The notes under the pieces were generated by a model that did no database searches, was not told the DNA's origin, and saw nothing but the letters and a program-made list of their open reading frames with translations. This document shows, one piece after another, positions 53,898-62,685 of a stretch of DNA of 64,000 bases. The stretch lies in assembly GCF_025145645.1 (NCBI RefSeq), contig NZ_CP102252.1, forward strand, positions 2,604,001-2,668,000, written 5' to 3'. How positions within the stretch are numbered: position 1 is the stretch's first letter; the number at the start of each line of letters is the position of its first letter. This DNA comes from Alistipes senegalensis JC50. Lineage in GTDB: Bacteria; Bacteroidota; Bacteroidia; Bacteroidales; Rikenellaceae. A program made the position numbers and the translations under genes.

Positions 53898-55700
53898 ATG
53901 AGACATAGATTATTTATTCCCGCAGCCACCGCGCTGCTGTTCGCCCTCGCCGCCTGCACGCAGGACGAACTTGCTGACGATAACCGTCTGCCCGAAGGTG
54001 AATACCCCGTCGTCATCCGTGCCACCGGACTGTCCGTAGAAGCAACGCCGCTGGCAGCCCCTTCCACTCGTGCCGCTGTGGACGGCGATTGGCAGGGCGT
54101 CACTTCCGTGGCACTCAAGATGGGCGATGCGGTAAAGGAATACACCGTAACGGCTTCTACCGATTTCAAGAGTGCCACGCTCTCACGCGAGAACGACCCG
54201 CACTACTGGACCAGCCGCGACCCGATTACCGTATCGGCGTGGTGGCCCTTCGACAATGCCGACATCACACAGATGCCTGCCGTGAAGGTTGCAGAAGACC
54301 AAAGCAAACTGGCTGACTTCCAGAACAGCGACTTCATCTCTGCTGAGAACCGGAAGGTGGAATTTAACAACCCGACTCTTGAATTTACCCATCGCACGGC
54401 ACGCGTGACTATCGAACTGAAGCCCGGCACGGGATTCACGAGCGTCGCCGGTGCCACGGTGAGCCTCGTGAGCCTGTCCGCCGATAACGGCAACCCGACC
54501 GCCATCAAAACCTACAACGCAAGCGGCAACACCTACGAGGCACTGACTGCCCCGCAGACCGTTGCGGCAGGCAAGCCGTTCGTCAAGGTGGAACTCGGCG
54601 GCGGCACCTTCTACTTCCGCCCGCAGAACAACGTTGTATTAGAAGCGGGCAGCCGCTATAAATATACCGTCAAGGTGAACGCCACCGGCCTGACGTTAGA
54701 GGGTTGCACCATCGGTAGCTGGGCTGACGGCGGCGGCGAGAGCGGCGCAGCCGAGGATTTGGGCTACATCTACGACAGCAACACCAATACCTACACGGTC
54801 TATAACGCCGACGGCCTGATGAATGTAGCCGAATTAGTGAACGGAGGTAAGACCGACATAAACATTACCCTCGACAAAAACATTGACCTCACAGGCAAAG
54901 GCTGGACGCCGATAGGCACAGACTACGACAACTCATACACCGGCACCTTCGACGGCGGCGGCCATACCATCACGGGGCTGACCGTTACGACAAATGACGA
55001 ATATGCGGGTCTGTTCGGCTATCTCGGTAATTTCGGTAATGCCGCTGGTACGGTGAAGAATGTGGTGATGGAGGGCATACAGATAACATGCAATCACAGG
55101 TTGGGTTATGCCGGCGGCGTGGCAGGATTTAGCTGGGGCACCATTGAAAACTGCTCGGTGTCGGGCAGCATTAACGGCACGGTGAGCGTCGGCGGTGTGG
55201 TGGGTGCTCAAAGGGACCGTTCCATCACCGGATGCAGTTCCTCTGCCACAGTGAAGGGAACGCTCAATGTCGGCGGCGTGGCAGGTCAGACGAGTTTTGG
55301 TGCCACCTTGACCGCTTGCTATGCCACAGGCAACGTGATCATAGAAATAGACCGCACACAGAATATCTCTGGCGGCGGTCTGGTAGGATTCAACGACGGA
55401 ATCAGCCTTCTTGCCTGCTATGCCACGGGCAACGTAACCAGTACGGGTAGTGGCACTGGCAATATGCATATCGGCGGCTTTTTGGGAGATAACTACACTA
55501 CCGTGACCGCCTGCTATTGGAAGAACAATCATGAACAAGGCATCGGCTACAATAGGAGAAGCACCGAAGCCACGAAGGTGGACGGCTCTGTCGTTACCTG
55601 GCAGAAAGCCGTCGATACCATGAACACCGCCTTGCAGAACGCAGGCTCAGAGTGGCGTTACGAACTTAAAGGAGCATTGCCCACCTTGAGGAAGCAGTAA
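53898..55700 (+). CDS. Fimbrillin-family protein with GLUG repeats, first copy
   Basis: This 600-residue lipoprotein has signal LFALAAC and an N-terminal fimbrillin domain. A repeat-rich C-terminal half contains GLUG-type motifs, such as AGLFGYLGNFGNAAGTVKNV, AGGVAGFSWGTIENCSVSGS, VGGVVGAQRDRSITGCSSSA and IGGFLGDNYTTVTACYW. GLUG motifs are found in surface adhesins. The C-terminus (GALPTLRKQ) is almost the same as in the next gene, which looks like a tandem duplicate. Confidence 0.85.
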   Translation: MRHRLFIPAATALLFALAACTQDELADDNRLPEGEYPVVIRATGLSVEATPLAAPSTRAAVDGDWQGVTSVALKMGDAVKEYTVTASTDFKSATLSRENDPHYWTSRDPITVSAWWPFDNADITQMPAVKVAEDQSKLADFQNSDFISAENRKVEFNNPTLEFTHRTARVTIELKPGTGFTSVAGATVSLVSLSADNGNPTAIKTYNASGNTYEALTAPQTVAAGKPFVKVELGGGTFYFRPQNNVVLEAGSRYKYTVKVNATGLTLEGCTIGSWADGGGESGAAEDLGYIYDSNTNTYTVYNADGLMNVAELVNGGKTDINITLDKNIDLTGKGWTPIGTDYDNSYTGTFDGGGHTITGLTVTTNDEYAGLFGYLGNFGNAAGTVKNVVMEGIQITCNHRLGYAGGVAGFSWGTIENCSVSGSINGTVSVGGVVGAQRDRSITGCSSSATVKGTLNVGGVAGQTSFGATLTACYATGNVIIEIDRTQNISGGGLVGFNDGISLLACYATGNVTSTGSGTGNMHIGGFLGDNYTTVTACYWKNNHEQGIGYNRRSTEATKVDGSVVTWQKAVDTMNTALQNAGSEWRYELKGALPTLRKQ

Positions 55701-55764
55701 ACCGTCGGGCGGAAAAAGTTCTGCCCGCAACGGAAAGAACCAGAGTAATAAAACAACAGATATA

Positions 55765-57462
55765 ATGAAGATAAGATTTTTTGCACTTGCAGCGCTCGTC
55801 CTCTCACTTGCCGCCTGCACGCAGGACGAAGCGGACTTCCTGCCGGAAGGGGCGGAAGGCACACCCATCGTCTTCACCGCCACGGGGCTGAATCCCGCCG
55901 CGACAGCCATCGCCGGCACCCGTGCCCCGGTGGACGGCAATTGGGAGGGTGTGCAGAGCGTGGCAGTCCTGATGGACGGCACGGTGAAGGCATACGACGT
56001 GACGCCCTCCACCGCCGACCCCACCAGCGCCACGCTGACCTCCACCGACCCGTACTACTGGACCAACCACAACGACATCACCGTCACAGCGTGGTGGCCC
56101 TACACCGCTGGCGAGACAACCCCGCCTGCTGTGAAGGTAAAAGCCAACCAAAGTGCCCAGAAAGACTTTGAGACCAGCGACCTCATCGTAGCCGACGGGC
56201 AGACGGTGACCTACGGCAGCCCCACGCTCCGCTTCACCCACCGCACGGCGCGAGTGACCATCGTTCTGACGGACTACACCGAGGGACTGGCATCCGTGCG
56301 ACTGACGGGTCTCTCCACCGAGAATGACAACCCAGCCGAAATCACCCCGTATGACAAGGGCAGCAACACCTACATCGCCCTCATAGCCCCGCAAAGTGTG
56401 GCAGCTGGCACGACCTTCATTACGTGCACCTTCACTAACGGCAAGACCTTCGTTTATAAGATGAAGAATGCTACCGACTGGCAGGCGGGCGGTGAATATA
56501 CCTACACCGTCTCCCTCGCTGCGGCAAAAGACCTGGGCTATACCATAGAGAGCAACGGCAGCTACACGGTGACCTCCGCTGATGGCCTGATGAATATAGC
56601 CGAATTAGTGAACGGAGGTAAGAGCGACATTAACATTACCCTCGACACTGACATTGACCTCACAGGCAAAGACTGGACACCGATAGGCACAGACTACGAC
56701 AACTCATACAAAGGCACCTTCGACGGTGGCGGCCATACCATTACGGGGCTGACCTTTACGACAAATGACGAATATGCGGGTCTGTTCGGCTGGCTCAATA
56801 GAGCTGGTACGGTGAAGAACGTGGTGATGGAGGGCGTACAGATAACAAGCAATCAAATATATGGCGGCAGTATTGGCGGCGTGGTAGGATATAGCTGGGG
56901 CACCATTGAAAACTGCTCGGTGTCGGGCAGCGTCAGCGGCACGGTGTATGTCGGCGGTGTGGTGGGTGCTCAAATAGGCGGTTCCATCACCGGATGCAGT
57001 TCCTCTGCCACAGTGAAGGGAACGGTCGATGTCGGCGGCGTGGCAGGTCAGACGAATTCGAGTGCCACCCTGACCGCTTGCTATGCCACGGGCAACGTGA
57101 CCATAGAAATAAACCCCGCAAAGAATATCGCTGGCGGCAGTCTGGTGGGAATGAACGCAGGAAGCAGCCTCCTTGCCTGCTATGCCACGGGCAACGTAAC
57201 CAGTACGGGTAGTAGCACTGGCAAAGTACATATCGGCGGCTTTTTGGGAAATAACTACACCACCGTGACCGCCTGCTATTGGAAGAACAATCATGAACAA
57301 GGCATCGGCTACAATAGGGAAAGCACCGGAGCCACGAAGGTGGACGGCACTGACGTTACCTGGCAGAAAGCCGTTGATGCCATGAACACCGCCTTGCAGA
57401 CCGCAGGCTCAAAGTGGCGTTACGAACTTAACGGAGCATTGCCTACCTTGAGGAAGCAGTAA
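55765..57462 (+). CDS. Fimbrillin-family protein with GLUG repeats, second copy
   Basis: This 565-residue protein has a signal (FFALAALVLSLAAC) very like that of the first fimbrillin in the operon, a fimbrillin N-domain and the same GLUG repeat region and C-terminus as the preceding gene. Differences are concentrated in the N-terminal half. The DNA after the stop, including a small hairpin, is also shared, so the duplicated unit includes the spacer. It is probably an alternative tip or minor adhesin. Confidence 0.85.
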   Translation: MKIRFFALAALVLSLAACTQDEADFLPEGAEGTPIVFTATGLNPAATAIAGTRAPVDGNWEGVQSVAVLMDGTVKAYDVTPSTADPTSATLTSTDPYYWTNHNDITVTAWWPYTAGETTPPAVKVKANQSAQKDFETSDLIVADGQTVTYGSPTLRFTHRTARVTIVLTDYTEGLASVRLTGLSTENDNPAEITPYDKGSNTYIALIAPQSVAAGTTFITCTFTNGKTFVYKMKNATDWQAGGEYTYTVSLAAAKDLGYTIESNGSYTVTSADGLMNIAELVNGGKSDINITLDTDIDLTGKDWTPIGTDYDNSYKGTFDGGGHTITGLTFTTNDEYAGLFGWLNRAGTVKNVVMEGVQITSNQIYGGSIGGVVGYSWGTIENCSVSGSVSGTVYVGGVVGAQIGGSITGCSSSATVKGTVDVGGVAGQTNSSATLTACYATGNVTIEINPAKNIAGGSLVGMNAGSSLLACYATGNVTSTGSSTGKVHIGGFLGNNYTTVTACYWKNNHEQGIGYNRESTGATKVDGTDVTWQKAVDAMNTALQTAGSKWRYELNGALPTLRKQ

Positions 57463-57467
57463 ACCGT

Positions 57468-57488
57468 CGGGCGGAAAAGTTCCGCCCG
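57468..57488. terminator. Hairpin after the second GLUG gene
   Basis: CGGGCGG and CCGCCCG separated by seven bases. A near-identical hairpin with one mismatch follows the first GLUG gene near 55706. No T-run, so it may stabilise mRNA ends or attenuate. Confidence 0.4.
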
Positions 57489-57535
57489 CAACGGAAAGAA
57501 CCGAAGTATAACCCCAATAAAGAAAGGAGGACGTG

Positions 57536-57631
57536 ATGGAACACACGGAGAATCCACCATATAGGTTTTGGCATCAAGGCATTGTCAATAATGATATAGA
57601 CTCCAGAAAGCATACAACTTTTCTTCTATGA
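57536..57631 (+). pseudogene. Start of a lost sixth operon gene
   Basis: A strong Shine-Dalgarno (AAAGGAGG) precedes ATG at 57536, giving MEHTENPPYRFWHQGIVNND and a stop after 31 codons. The last codons overlap the 3' end of the convergent CoiA-like gene. I infer that a further fimbrial-operon gene began here and was cut off at a junction. Confidence 0.4.
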
Positions 57632-58583
57632 GATGGAAATCGCCGAAAATAGCGTCGCAATAATAACAGCCGTGCGATAGGTAGCTATCGGCAACCGTCC
57701 GGCTATACCGTTTTTTTACCGGACCGACCTTGAGTTGTCGCCCCTCTTCCGTCTGTAAGAAATCTTGTACCGCGGTATAGACTCCCGGATGCTTGTCTAT
57801 ATCATGATCGTCCCACGAAGACCGCTCCACATCGAAATCGCAGTTGCAGACGCTCTTCAGACTTGGCTCTACCGTATAGCAGTATTGCAGCGTCCCGCAC
57901 TTCCAGCATTTCATTTCAAAAAAGATGATAGTAACCTTCTGCTTGGGCGCTGATCTGATATGCTCGCAAAATTTCAACTTACGCGCCAGTAAATTACTTA
58001 TCAATGCTTTTAACGGCATTTGAACTTTCCCTACTTGGGCAAGTATGTTTGAATTTTCGTCCTTGAATATTTTGAACGCAGGAGTCTCTTTGTCTGCAAC
58101 TAAAGTTTTGTCATAATCCGACATTTCTTTGGGGGCTATGCGGAAAAACCAGCAACCTCTTACGTTCGATGCCTTATACCGTTCCTGCCGGAGGCGGGTT
58201 GCTTCATAAGTCTGCCGGCTCCATTGAACCTCGAAAGCAATCCTTTTACCTCCCTGTACAGCCAAAACATCCGCCCTCCAATCCGCTTCGGAAAATTCGG
58301 GGATGGCATTCCATCCCTGCTTCCGGCAAGCCTCCATGATCGCGACTTTCGCTTTGAGATGCTCTGCGGATTCGGGTTTCCAATCGCATGGATTTGCTGA
58401 TTTCGAATGAACGAAATGTTTCAGGCCCTTGCTGCTCGTTCTCAAAAAGCCCTCTTGCCCGCAGCACGGCAATGTTAAAACGATTTCTTTGGCTTTAAGA
58501 CGGGCTTTCAAAACACTCCATTCTTCGTCATTAAGATCGATGGAAACAATTACTTTGTCTTCTATATGAGCACGTAAAGGCAT
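57585..58583 (-). CDS. CoiA-like competence/nuclease-family protein
   Basis: This 332-residue protein has an N-terminal zinc-finger-like part (LPCCGQEGFLRTSSKG) and a nuclease-like core SEADWRADVLAVQGGKRIAFEVQWS. The core has the D and E-x-Q spacing of CoiA proteins, which have a PD-(D/E)XK-type fold. A C-terminal half with further Cys pairs follows (CWKCG, CNCDF, CYYCD). CoiA acts in DNA uptake in Gram-positives; on mobile elements of Bacteroidales its role is unknown. Its last few codons overlap the small fragment on the other strand. Confidence 0.72.
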   Translation of the reverse strand: MPLRAHIEDKVIVSIDLNDEEWSVLKARLKAKEIVLTLPCCGQEGFLRTSSKGLKHFVHSKSANPCDWKPESAEHLKAKVAIMEACRKQGWNAIPEFSEADWRADVLAVQGGKRIAFEVQWSRQTYEATRLRQERYKASNVRGCWFFRIAPKEMSDYDKTLVADKETPAFKIFKDENSNILAQVGKVQMPLKALISNLLARKLKFCEHIRSAPKQKVTIIFFEMKCWKCGTLQYCYTVEPSLKSVCNCDFDVERSSWDDHDIDKHPGVYTAVQDFLQTEEGRQLKVGPVKKRYSRTVADSYLSHGCYYCDAIFGDFHLIEEKLYAFWSLYHY

Positions 58584-58847
58584 CTGCCGAAATGTATAAG
58601 GATTGTTAATGTCTCGGGTATATTACATCAATCCAAATATAGCGAATCCGAGCGAAACGAGCAAGTTTTGCGGAGTGAATCATCGTCGTCCTAATATTGA
58701 TCACCGTATATTTTCTTACGCCGACCCGTCCAGCAAGATAGCCGCTGCATGCGACACGCCAAGGTCTTCGCCTTGTCTTTGTCGCCCGCAGCGGCTATTC
58801 GGCTCTTGCTGTCCGGGCGTTCCGGGCAGTCTGAAATTTTATTCTCT

Positions 58848-59165
58848 ATGACACTGCTCACAAAACAGATCATCTCGAAATTCGAGAAACATCCTATCCA
58901 CTCACAGGATGGGAAAGGAATGGATGCCGAAGTCCTCGTCAAGTATTTCAACCCCTGCGGCTCGGGCACATGGCTCATCACCGAAGCCGAACGCGAAGGC
59001 GACGACTGGCGCCTGTTCGGTTATTGTCATATCCACGAATGGGAGTGGGGCTACCTGATGCTCTCCGAGCTGGCATATCTTCGTCTGCCGTTCGGACTTA
59101 CCATCGAACGCGACATTTACACGGCCAGGAAATACGTCCGGGATTTTCTACCGCAGGATGAATGA
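58848..59165 (+). CDS. DUF2958-domain protein
   Basis: This 105-residue protein starts at 58848 (MTLLTKQIISKFEK). The blocks VLVKYFNPCGSGTWLITEAE and WRLFGYCHIHEWEWGYLMLS match DUF2958, a small domain common on plasmids and conjugative elements, of unknown function. An upstream ATG at 58749 is open but adds unsupported residues. Confidence 0.82.
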   Translation: MTLLTKQIISKFEKHPIHSQDGKGMDAEVLVKYFNPCGSGTWLITEAEREGDDWRLFGYCHIHEWEWGYLMLSELAYLRLPFGLTIERDIYTARKYVRDFLPQDE

Positions 59166-59235
59166 CGGCAAAGGCCCCGGAATTTTACCCGGCCCTTGCC
59201 GATAACAGAATCATTACACAAAAAAGACTATAAAT

Positions 59236-59625
59236 ATGGCAACATTCGAAGAAAGAGCCGAACGGTTGAAGAAAGAGTTGGAAGAAGCTGCAAACGACGA
59301 CCAACGTCGAAATCTGTCCCGCGAATACGAACTTACCTTGCGCCTGCTGCGCATCATCCGGGGAGAGGTCTTTACGCTCGACGACATCAATAAATGCCGC
59401 ATGGAGATCATGCGACAACATCCCGGATACGATCGTCCCATAACGGCAGAATCGGGACTCCTGCTGGCTGCGGAGGCAATCCGCAAATCCTTCGGACGGA
59501 AATACTATCTGCCGCTTTACAAATATCCGATCCTCATCGATTTCGGAAAACCCGACGGGCAGATATGCGTGATCCATCCGAGCAACTTTATTAGCTATAC
59601 GTCCAAAAAAGGAGGGGAAGAGTGA
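59236..59625 (+). CDS. Hypothetical protein of the conjugative element
   Basis: A 129-residue soluble protein with a charged helical N-terminus (FEERAERLKKELEEAAND) and no domain I recognise. It follows the DUF2958 gene by 70 bases on the same strand and ends 6 bases before an IS3-family element, which may have separated it from later genes. Confidence 0.6.
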   Translation: MATFEERAERLKKELEEAANDDQRRNLSREYELTLRLLRIIRGEVFTLDDINKCRMEIMRQHPGYDRPITAESGLLLAAEAIRKSFGRKYYLPLYKYPILIDFGKPDGQICVIHPSNFISYTSKKGGEE

Positions 59626-59661
59626 TTGATGTGCACCCCAAAGTTTGGACTGATTAATAAT

Positions 59662-60303
59662 TCAGATAGCATGAGCTCGGTATTGTACCGGGCTCATGTT
59701 GTTTAATGCGGTCTTTATTCGCTTGTTATTGTAGTAATTTATGTATTCCTCCAGTTCCTTACGGAAGTGATCGACAGACTCGAACTTCTGCAAATATAAT
59801 AATTCTGATTTTAACAGTCCGAAAAAGTTTTCCATGACCGCATTATCCAAACAGTTTCCCTTACGAGACATGCTCTGACTAATACCTTTTTCACGCAGCC
59901 GATATTGATAGCGTTTCATCTGGTACTGCCAACCCTGATCCGAGTGAAGTATAAGTTCCGGAGTATCGGGCAGATCCTTTATGGCATCTTCAAGCATTTT
60001 CATTGTTTGGTAAAAGGTCGGATGTTCAGCTATATTATAACTTATTATTTCCCTGTTATATAAGTCCATAATAGGCGACAGATAAAGCTTCTTGCCGAAC
60101 AGAGAAAATTCAGTAAGGTCTGTAACCCACTTTTGATTAGGACGTTCCGCCATAAAATTACGTTTCAGCAAGTCGGGCACCACGGCACCAACCTCTCCTT
60201 TGTATGAACGATATTTTTTTAGGCGCACCTGGCATTTAACTCCACATTCGTTCATTAACCTAAGTACCGTTTTATGGTTTATAGAATATCCGCGATTGTG
60301 CAT
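59662..60303 (-). CDS. IS3-family transposase OrfB, probably damaged
   Basis: The DDE catalytic domain is present: KWVTDLTEFSLFGKKLYLSP, HSDQGWQYQ, then NCLDNAVMENFFGLLKSELL with the final Glu. The ORF starts at ATG 60303, but homology (RYGYRRITVEMHNRGYS) extends upstream to about 60400. There it is out of frame with the expected OrfB beginning RERAKAIEELRPEHTLP, which ends early. A deletion between HTLP and YHLK would explain both, leaving OrfB without its proper N-terminus. Confidence 0.8.
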   Translation of the reverse strand: MHNRGYSINHKTVLRLMNECGVKCQVRLKKYRSYKGEVGAVVPDLLKRNFMAERPNQKWVTDLTEFSLFGKKLYLSPIMDLYNREIISYNIAEHPTFYQTMKMLEDAIKDLPDTPELILHSDQGWQYQMKRYQYRLREKGISQSMSRKGNCLDNAVMENFFGLLKSELLYLQKFESVDHFRKELEEYINYYNNKRIKTALNNMSPVQYRAHAI

Positions 60304-60447
60304 CTCTACTGTGATACGGCGGTAACCATAACGTCCCTTATGATCGTGGTATATACTTACAATCTCGTTTTTCTCTTGTTTGTATTTATCGGGGAACTTT
60401 AACTGCTTCAGATGATAACAATAGCGTGGGAAGGGTATGTTCCGGTC

Positions 60448-60960
60448 TTAGTTCTTCGATGGCTTTTGCCCGTTCCCGTTCTCGCGGACGATGCGTTCCT
60501 CGACTAAGACCCTCAATTTTTTTAAGTAAGCAACCTCGGCGCGAAGACGTTGGTTTTCGACTCGCAAGTCATTTTCTTCCTGTGGTTGTAGTTCCTGTTT
60601 ATTAGGTTTGGTTCTCATCTTACCCCGATTATCACGGTAAAGACCGGATTCACCTTCTTCATAATAGATACGCTCCCATTTGCTCAGCGTACTCTCATTG
60701 TAAATACCGAACTTTGCCGTTGTTTCCGTTAAAGATAAGTGATTCTCGTGCATGTGCCTGATAGCTGACAACTTAAAATCGCCGCTGTAAGTATATTGCC
60801 GTATACGAAGACCTGCTTCGCCGAACTCTTTATAACGCGCAATCCAACGCGACAAAGGCGTATAGCTTATTCCAAAATGCTTGGAGGCGGACGATACGGA
60901 ATGTTGGCCATTGACAACAGACAAAACTGCCGCTAATTTCTCCTCATAACTGTACTTCAT
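60448..60960 (-). CDS. IS3-family transposase OrfA
   Basis: This protein of about 170 residues starts at MKYSYEEKLAAVL (60960). It has helix-turn-helix regions (SVSSASKHFGISYTPLSRWI, SLTETTAKFGIYNESTLSKW) and a C-terminal leucine-zipper-like helix (ENDLRVENQRLRAEVAYLKK) that would dimerise. It ends PSKN and overlaps the start of OrfB in another frame near CAAAAGCC, a plausible slippage site. Confidence 0.85.
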   Translation of the reverse strand: MKYSYEEKLAAVLSVVNGQHSVSSASKHFGISYTPLSRWIARYKEFGEAGLRIRQYTYSGDFKLSAIRHMHENHLSLTETTAKFGIYNESTLSKWERIYYEEGESGLYRDNRGKMRTKPNKQELQPQEENDLRVENQRLRAEVAYLKKLRVLVEERIVRENGNGQKPSKN

Positions 60961-61032
60961 AAAACACCCCAAAAGTTATGTCCAACTTTTGGGGTGCAGT
61001 TCATGATGATCTTCCCCTTTTCACAGACCGCA

Positions 61033-61329
61033 TCAGCGCTGCGCTTTCATATAATGCTGTTCCAGCAGTTTATAAAGCGAGGACTGCGGATAAAGAATCT
61101 TTCCACCAAGAGTAGTATAAGGGATTTGGCGGTTGTCCCGGTAATTCTGCAAGGAGCGTTTCGAGATGCTGAAGATGCTGCAAATCTCCTCACTGGTCAG
61201 GTACAGTTCATTTCCGATGGTCGGGCGGTGCGTGTCGATCAGAATATCGACGGCACGGATGGCTTTGACGATGTCGCGGCGCAGTTCCTTGAACGCGGCG
61301 CTGTCGCGGGTAATGATCTCTTCGGTCAT
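61033..61329 (-). CDS. Helix-turn-helix protein (excisionase/MerR-like)
   Basis: This 98-residue protein has a C-terminal HTH_17/MerR-like domain (LYLTSEEICSIFSISKRSLQ, YRDNRQIPYTTLGGKILYP). An N-terminal helix (ELRRDIVKAIRAVDILIDTH) precedes it. Such pairs are common near the integrase end of Bacteroides conjugative elements, acting as excision factors or regulators. It starts 1 base after the upstream paralogue's stop. Confidence 0.8.
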   Translation of the reverse strand: MTEEIITRDSAAFKELRRDIVKAIRAVDILIDTHRPTIGNELYLTSEEICSIFSISKRSLQNYRDNRQIPYTTLGGKILYPQSSLYKLLEQHYMKAQR

Positions 61330-61330
61330 G

Positions 61331-61615
61331 CTACAGGCTTTTTATCAGGTTCTTTTCCAGAAGTTGCCGGATGTCGTCGTCCCGGAACAATACTTTATTC
61401 CCCAAGGCCGTATAGGGGATGATGCCGGCGGAGCGATAGTATTGCAAGGCTCGCTTGGTGATGCTCAAGGCCTTGCAGACCTCCTCGGCCGTAAGCCACC
61501 GGACAGTTGTCGGTTGGGCGGAGAGGGAATGGAGCGCAGACACTCGCTCCAGAAGACGTTGAAGGTGCGCCTGCATCTCTTTATAGGCGCTCGTTTCCAT
61601 AAGGACGCAATCCAT
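61331..61615 (-). CDS. Helix-turn-helix protein, upstream paralogue
   Basis: This 94-residue protein may instead start at METSAYKEM (61600), giving 89 residues. The HTH shows VRWLTAEEVCKALSITKRAL and YYRSAGIIPYTALGNKVLFR, parallel to its downstream neighbour. The two form a tight operon. Likely control of excision or transfer; no integrase gene is adjacent in this window. Confidence 0.8.
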   Translation of the reverse strand: MDCVLMETSAYKEMQAHLQRLLERVSALHSLSAQPTTVRWLTAEEVCKALSITKRALQYYRSAGIIPYTALGNKVLFRDDDIRQLLEKNLIKSL

Positions 61616-61689
61616 AATGCTGAGGGTTTAGGTGATTTCTGCGTTAAGGATGTGCAAGATAATCCAAGCCTTCAGAAAACGATCCCCAT

Positions 61690-61719
61690 GTCCGCTCCAG
61701 ACCGATCCAGTCCGCTCAA
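61690..61719. repeat. Three-unit 10-base direct repeat, degenerate copy 3
   Basis: GTCCGCTCCA, GACCGATCCA, GTCCGCTCAA in tandem, 75 bases upstream of the HTH pair. It has the same period and unit as the two copies in the tra region, suggesting that it is part of the same element's regulation. Confidence 0.6.
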
Positions 61720-61741
61720 AGGAAAAAATGATCGGCGGTGA

Positions 61742-61984
61742 CGCTGATGTACGCCATAAATCGGAAAATAGAGAGATAAAAATTCTATTTGCTTTTTTAT
61801 CAGATATTCACTATATTTGTATAGAGTTGTTTGACAGGATGAACCTCGATGTAAGTTTATTCAAGACTTGCGTTTCTAAATCATTACCTCATAAAAAACA
61901 ACGCCGTAACTTATTAGGTTACAGCATTGTTTTGTAAATCCCCGGAACTCCAGAGCGAGGCCGGGATTTTTGTGTTCCGGGAGG
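61742..61984. other. Border region between mobile DNA and core genes
   Basis: No gene is seen. It contains an imperfect hairpin at about 61888-61920 (ACAACGCCGTAAC against GTTACAGCATTGT) and a GC-rich hairpin ending in Ts at about 61938-61972. The latter could end plus-strand transcripts near ung. The right end of the element probably lies here. Confidence 0.45.
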
Positions 61985-62647
61985 TTACCACACGATCGGC
62001 TCCTTGCCCACGGAGCGGAGGTATTCGTTGGCGCGCGAGAAGTGGCGGCAGCCGAAGAATCCCCGGTAGACCGACAGCGGCGAGGGGTGCACGGCCTTGA
62101 GGATCAGATTCTGCCCGGGATCGGCGATGGCGCCTTTCCGCTGGGCGTAGCTGCCCCAGAGCATGTAGACGATGTGCTGTTTGCGTTCGGCGATGGCGCG
62201 GACCACGGCGTCGGTGAAGGTCTCCCAGCCGTGCCCGGCATGCGAGGCCGCCTCGTGGGCGCGGACCGTCAGCACGGCGTTGAGCAGCAGCACCCCCTGC
62301 TCGGCCCAGCGGTCGAGGTTGCCTGTCGGGGGGATGGGCGTGCCGGTGTCGTCGGCGACCTCCTTGAAGATGTTTTGCAGCGAGGGCGGGAAGGGAACGC
62401 CGTCGGCGACCGAGAAACAGAGTCCGTTGGCCTGTCCGGGACCGTGATAGGGGTCCTGGCCGATGACGACCACTTTCAGCTTTTCGAACGGGCATTTGTC
62501 GAAGGCCCGGAAAATGTTGCTGCCGCGGGGAAAGATGCGCCGCGAGGCGTACTCCTGCCGCACGAACTCCGTGAGGGCGGCGAAATAGGGTTTCTCGAAT
62601 TCGGGGGCGAGGATCTCTTTCCAGTCGGGTGCGATCTTTACATCCAT
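61985..62647 (-). CDS. ung: Uracil-DNA glycosylase
   Basis: This 220-residue enzyme removes uracil from DNA in base-excision repair. Catalytic motif GQDPYHG is at 63-69 (Asp65), and the DNA-intercalation motif HPSPLSVYRG is near the C-terminus. The start is at 62647 (MDVKIAPDWKEIL); the frame is open further upstream only because it shadows trmB. Full length, core chromosomal gene. Confidence 0.95.
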   Translation of the reverse strand: MDVKIAPDWKEILAPEFEKPYFAALTEFVRQEYASRRIFPRGSNIFRAFDKCPFEKLKVVVIGQDPYHGPGQANGLCFSVADGVPFPPSLQNIFKEVADDTGTPIPPTGNLDRWAEQGVLLLNAVLTVRAHEAASHAGHGWETFTDAVVRAIAERKQHIVYMLWGSYAQRKGAIADPGQNLILKAVHPSPLSVYRGFFGCRHFSRANEYLRSVGKEPIVW

Positions 62648-62685
62648 GATATTTCGGAATATGAGTTGTTTTCGTTTGCGCAGGA

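Larger units (their letters stand above)
59632..60998 (-). mobile_element. IS3-family insertion sequence
   Basis: Imperfect terminal inverted repeats (TGCACCCCAAAGTTTGGACT at the left and, reversed, TGCACCCCAAAAGTTGGACA at the right) enclose two transposase frames on the minus strand, total 1,367 bases. No clear direct target repeat is seen (ATG and GTT at the borders). Confidence 0.85.
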
